Shown one piece after another: positions 62,034 to 64,000 of a stretch of 64,000 nucleotides of DNA (position 1 is its first letter; each line of letters opens with the position of its first letter). The stretch is from Pseudokineococcus lusitanus. Lineage in GTDB: Bacteria; Actinomycetota; Actinomycetes; Actinomycetales; Quadrisphaeraceae. The stretch lies in the NCBI RefSeq assembly GCF_003751265.1, contig NZ_RJKN01000002.1, forward strand, positions 186,001-250,000, in the 5' to 3' direction. The translations under genes and the position numbers were made by a program. The notes under the pieces are model-generated. The model did not search any database. It was not told the DNA's origin and saw nothing but the letters and a program-made list of their open reading frames with translations.

Positions 62034-63558
62034 CGGCGACCTCCGCCGGCGCCGCGGGCGGTACCGCCGCGGCGCCGGGCAGCACCACGCGGAAGGCCGT
62101 GCGCCCGGGCCGTGACGCGACCCCGACGGTCCCGCCGTGCGCCTCGACGACGGCCCGCGCGATCGCGAGCCCGAGCCCCGTGCTGCCGGCCGCCCGCGAG
62201 CGCGAGGTGTCGGCCCGGGCGAAGCGCTCGAACACCGTGGGCAGCACGGCCGGGTCCACGCCGGGCCCGTCGTCCTCGACGACGACCTCGGCCCCGCCGT
62301 CCACCGCGCGCAGCCGCGTCGTCACCGTCGTGCCGGGCGGCGTGTGGGTCCGCGCGTTGGCCAGCAGCCCCGCGAGCACCTGGTGCAGCCGGGCCGCGTC
62401 GCCCGGGACGACGAGCGCCTCGCCGTCGTCCTCGTCGTCCCCGCCCTCGGGCAGGTCGAGCACCCAGCGGTGGTCGGGCCCCGTCACCTGCGCGTCGCTG
62501 ACGGCCTCGACGACGAGCAGCGGCAGCTCGACCTCCTCGCGCTCGAGCGGCCGCCCGGCGTCCAGCCGGGCGAGGAGCAGGAGGTCCTCGACGAGCCCGG
62601 TCATCCGGGTGGCCTGCGACTCGACGCGCTCGACGGCGTGCGCCACCTCGGGCGGGAGGTCGTCGCGCCGGCGCAGCGCCAGCTCGGCGTACCCGCGCAC
62701 CGACGCGAGCGGCGTCCTCAGCTCGTGGCTCGCGTCGGCGACGAACTGGCGCACCTGCGTCTCGCTGCGGTGCCGCGCGTCGAGCGCGGAGCCGACGTGG
62801 ACGATGAGCCGGTCCAGCGCGGCGCCGACCTGCCCCACCTCGGTGGACGGGTCGGTGTCCCGCGGCGGCACCCGCACCGGGAGGTCCACCGCGCCGCGGT
62901 CGAGGGGCAGGCGCGAGACCGCCGTCGCCGTCGCGGCGACGCGGCGCAGCGGCCGGAGGCCCCGGGCGAGGACGGCGTTGGTCGCCAGGACCGCGGCGAG
63001 GATGCCGAGCGCGGCGAGCAGCAGGACGGCCACCGCGAGCTCGCGCACGACGGTGGTCGTCGGCTCCAGCGGCTGCCCGACGAGCACGCTGCCCGCGTCC
63101 GTGGCCGTCGCCGCCACGCGGTACTCGCCGAGCCCGGGGACGTCCACGGTGACCGGCTCGTCGAGGGGGACGGCCGCGAGCGGGGCGGCCTGGTCGGCGT
63201 CGAGGTACTGCTGCTGCGGAGGCCCCGCGCGGTTCCCGACGAGCGTCGCGGCGACGATCTGCCCGTCCTCGACGCGCGCGCCGAGGGACCCGACCCCGAG
63301 CCCACGCAGCAGGAAGTCCGGCTGGTCCTGATCCCGAGCCGGACCGCCCGGTCCCGGGGGCCCGTCGCCGACCCCCGCCTGCGCCACCTCCGACCGCACC
63401 TGCTGGTCGACCTGCCCGACGAGCACCCGGTCGACGACGAGCAGCGTGACGCCGCCCGTCAGCAGGAGGACGCCCACGAGGACGGCGCTCAGCCCGGCGA
63501 GGAGGCGCGCGCGCAGCGTCCACGGCCGCCGGCCGGCCCGGCGCCCGCGGCGGCTCAT
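61993..63558 (-). CDS. two-component sensor histidine kinase
   Basis: 521 residues. Membrane helices at ~20-43 and ~172-195 enclose an extracytoplasmic sensor of ~125 residues. HAMP follows (~195-260), then HisKA with phospho-acceptor His278 in DASHELRTPLASVRGY, N box (LANARTHTPPG), G1 (VVVEDDGPGV), F and G2 (GSTGLGLAIARAVVEAHGG). The intact set suggests an active OmpR-partner kinase. ATG overlaps the response-regulator stop as ATGA. The signal sensed is unknown. Confidence 0.94.
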   Translation of the reverse strand: MSRRGRRAGRRPWTLRARLLAGLSAVLVGVLLLTGGVTLLVVDRVLVGQVDQQVRSEVAQAGVGDGPPGPGGPARDQDQPDFLLRGLGVGSLGARVEDGQIVAATLVGNRAGPPQQQYLDADQAAPLAAVPLDEPVTVDVPGLGEYRVAATATDAGSVLVGQPLEPTTTVVRELAVAVLLLAALGILAAVLATNAVLARGLRPLRRVAATATAVSRLPLDRGAVDLPVRVPPRDTDPSTEVGQVGAALDRLIVHVGSALDARHRSETQVRQFVADASHELRTPLASVRGYAELALRRRDDLPPEVAHAVERVESQATRMTGLVEDLLLLARLDAGRPLEREEVELPLLVVEAVSDAQVTGPDHRWVLDLPEGGDDEDDGEALVVPGDAARLHQVLAGLLANARTHTPPGTTVTTRLRAVDGGAEVVVEDDGPGVDPAVLPTVFERFARADTSRSRAAGSTGLGLAIARAVVEAHGGTVGVASRPGRTAFRVVLPGAAAVPPAAPAEVAVSPARGRRRAAPR

Positions 63559-64000
63559 GCGCCGTCGTCGGGGGCGGCCCCCGGCTTGATGACGTAGCCC
63601 GCCCCCCGGAGCGTGTGGATCATCGGCGCCCGGCCCTTGTCGACCTTGCGGCGCAGGTAGGAGATGTAGAGCTCGACGACGTTGGCCTGGCCGCCGAAGT
63701 CGTAGCTCCAGACGCGGTCGAGGATCTGCGCCTTCGACAGGACACGGCGCGGGTTGCGCATGAGGTAGCGCAGCAGCTCGAACTCCGTGGCGGTGAGCCG
63801 GACCTCCTCGCCGCCGCGGCGCACCTCGTGGCTGTCCTCGTCGAGCTCGAGGTCGCCGACGACGAGGACGCTGTCGGGGGCCGAGCCGGTCGCGCCCGTC
63901 CGGCGCAGGAGGGCACGGACCCGCGCGACGACCTCCTCGAGGCTGAAGGGCTTGGTGACGTAGTCGTCGCCGCCGGCGGTGAGGCCGGCCACCCGGTCCT
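63555..64000 (-). CDS. OmpR-family response regulator, N-terminal part cut by window edge
   Basis: About 148 codons are visible; the start and the phospho-acceptor Asp lie beyond the right edge. The receiver end DRVAGLTAGGDDYVTKPFSLEE, with the conserved Lys, leads to a winged-helix DNA-binding domain (DSHEVRRGGEEVRLTATEFELL; RRVLSKAQILDRVWSYDFGG; VELYISYLRRKVD; TLRGAGYVI). First gene of the regulator-kinase operon. Resembles the TcrA/MprA actinobacterial regulators by sequence style, no closer call possible. Confidence 0.93.
   Translation of the reverse strand, partial: DRVAGLTAGGDDYVTKPFSLEEVVARVRALLRRTGATGSAPDSVLVVGDLELDEDSHEVRRGGEEVRLTATEFELLRYLMRNPRRVLSKAQILDRVWSYDFGGQANVVELYISYLRRKVDKGRAPMIHTLRGAGYVIKPGAAPDDGA

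Overview
The window reads as chromosome of a very high-GC actinobacterium. Third codon positions are almost all G or C, GTG starts are frequent, and genes are packed with GTGA, ATGA or TGATG stop/start overlaps. Typical actinobacterial families occur throughout: GTP-type PEP carboxykinase, RNase J, LytR-CpsA-Psr protein, luciferase-like flavin oxidoreductases, a LigD-type polymerase domain and a PadR/permease pair. A soluble chemoreceptor suggests a motile relative of Kineococcus or a nearby lineage; that placement is only a guess. I see no integrase, transposase, phage gene or CRISPR array, and the base composition looks uniform.

Layout. 1-1.8 kb: the end of a membrane-protein gene, a STAS-domain protein and an ATP-grasp enzyme. 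2.0-7.8 kb: a leftward export operon with a secreted multidomain sugar dehydrogenase-like protein, a secreted repeat protein and a Tat-exported TIM-barrel protein. 8.0-16.4 kb: two divergent operons around a GntR operator pair. Leftward are gntR-prpD-prpB-prpC (2-methylcitrate cycle). Rightward are a short proline-rich leader ORF, then thiolase, SDR, acyl-CoA dehydrogenase and enoyl-CoA hydratase. That set matches the reactions turning 2-methylbutyryl-CoA into propionyl-CoA plus acetyl-CoA, which would feed the methylcitrate cycle.

16.4-35.2 kb is the most unusual part: a carbohydrate regulon. It holds a PfkB-kinase/phosphomannose-isomerase fusion, a DUF4432 epimerase-like protein, a FAD/Fe-S 2-hydroxyacid dehydrogenase-like protein, an LsrF-like aldolase, a Gfo/Idh/MocA oxidoreductase, two LacI regulators, a ROK kinase, an FGGY kinase, a LacD/YihT-like aldolase, a P-loop kinase, a FrcA-type sugar ABC importer and an L-xylulose-reductase-like SDR. 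Two operator families tie it together: ACAACGTTGT (2 sites) and TGACACCGRTGTCA (four good sites, two weaker).

35.2-45.4 kb: tRNA-Arg(ACG), pckG, a cytoplasmic GAF-GAF chemoreceptor, tRNA-Ser(GCT), an LCP protein, a class B penicillin-binding protein and glgX. 45.4-50.4 kb: a PadR-controlled membrane protein, a TfoX-like protein, a LigD polymerase domain and RNase J. 50.4-64 kb: a quinone-oxidoreductase-like enzyme, a GntR/MFS pair, an LLM oxidoreductase with a GH13 enzyme, a photolyase-related protein, a winged-helix YcaQ-like protein, a second LLM oxidoreductase, a TetR/SDR divergent pair with a clear operator, and a two-component system running off the right edge. Many transcription units end in long perfect hairpins, several tipped with CGTCGTCG, and four start codons sit 6-8 nt after a TAGCGT box, suggesting leaderless mRNAs.
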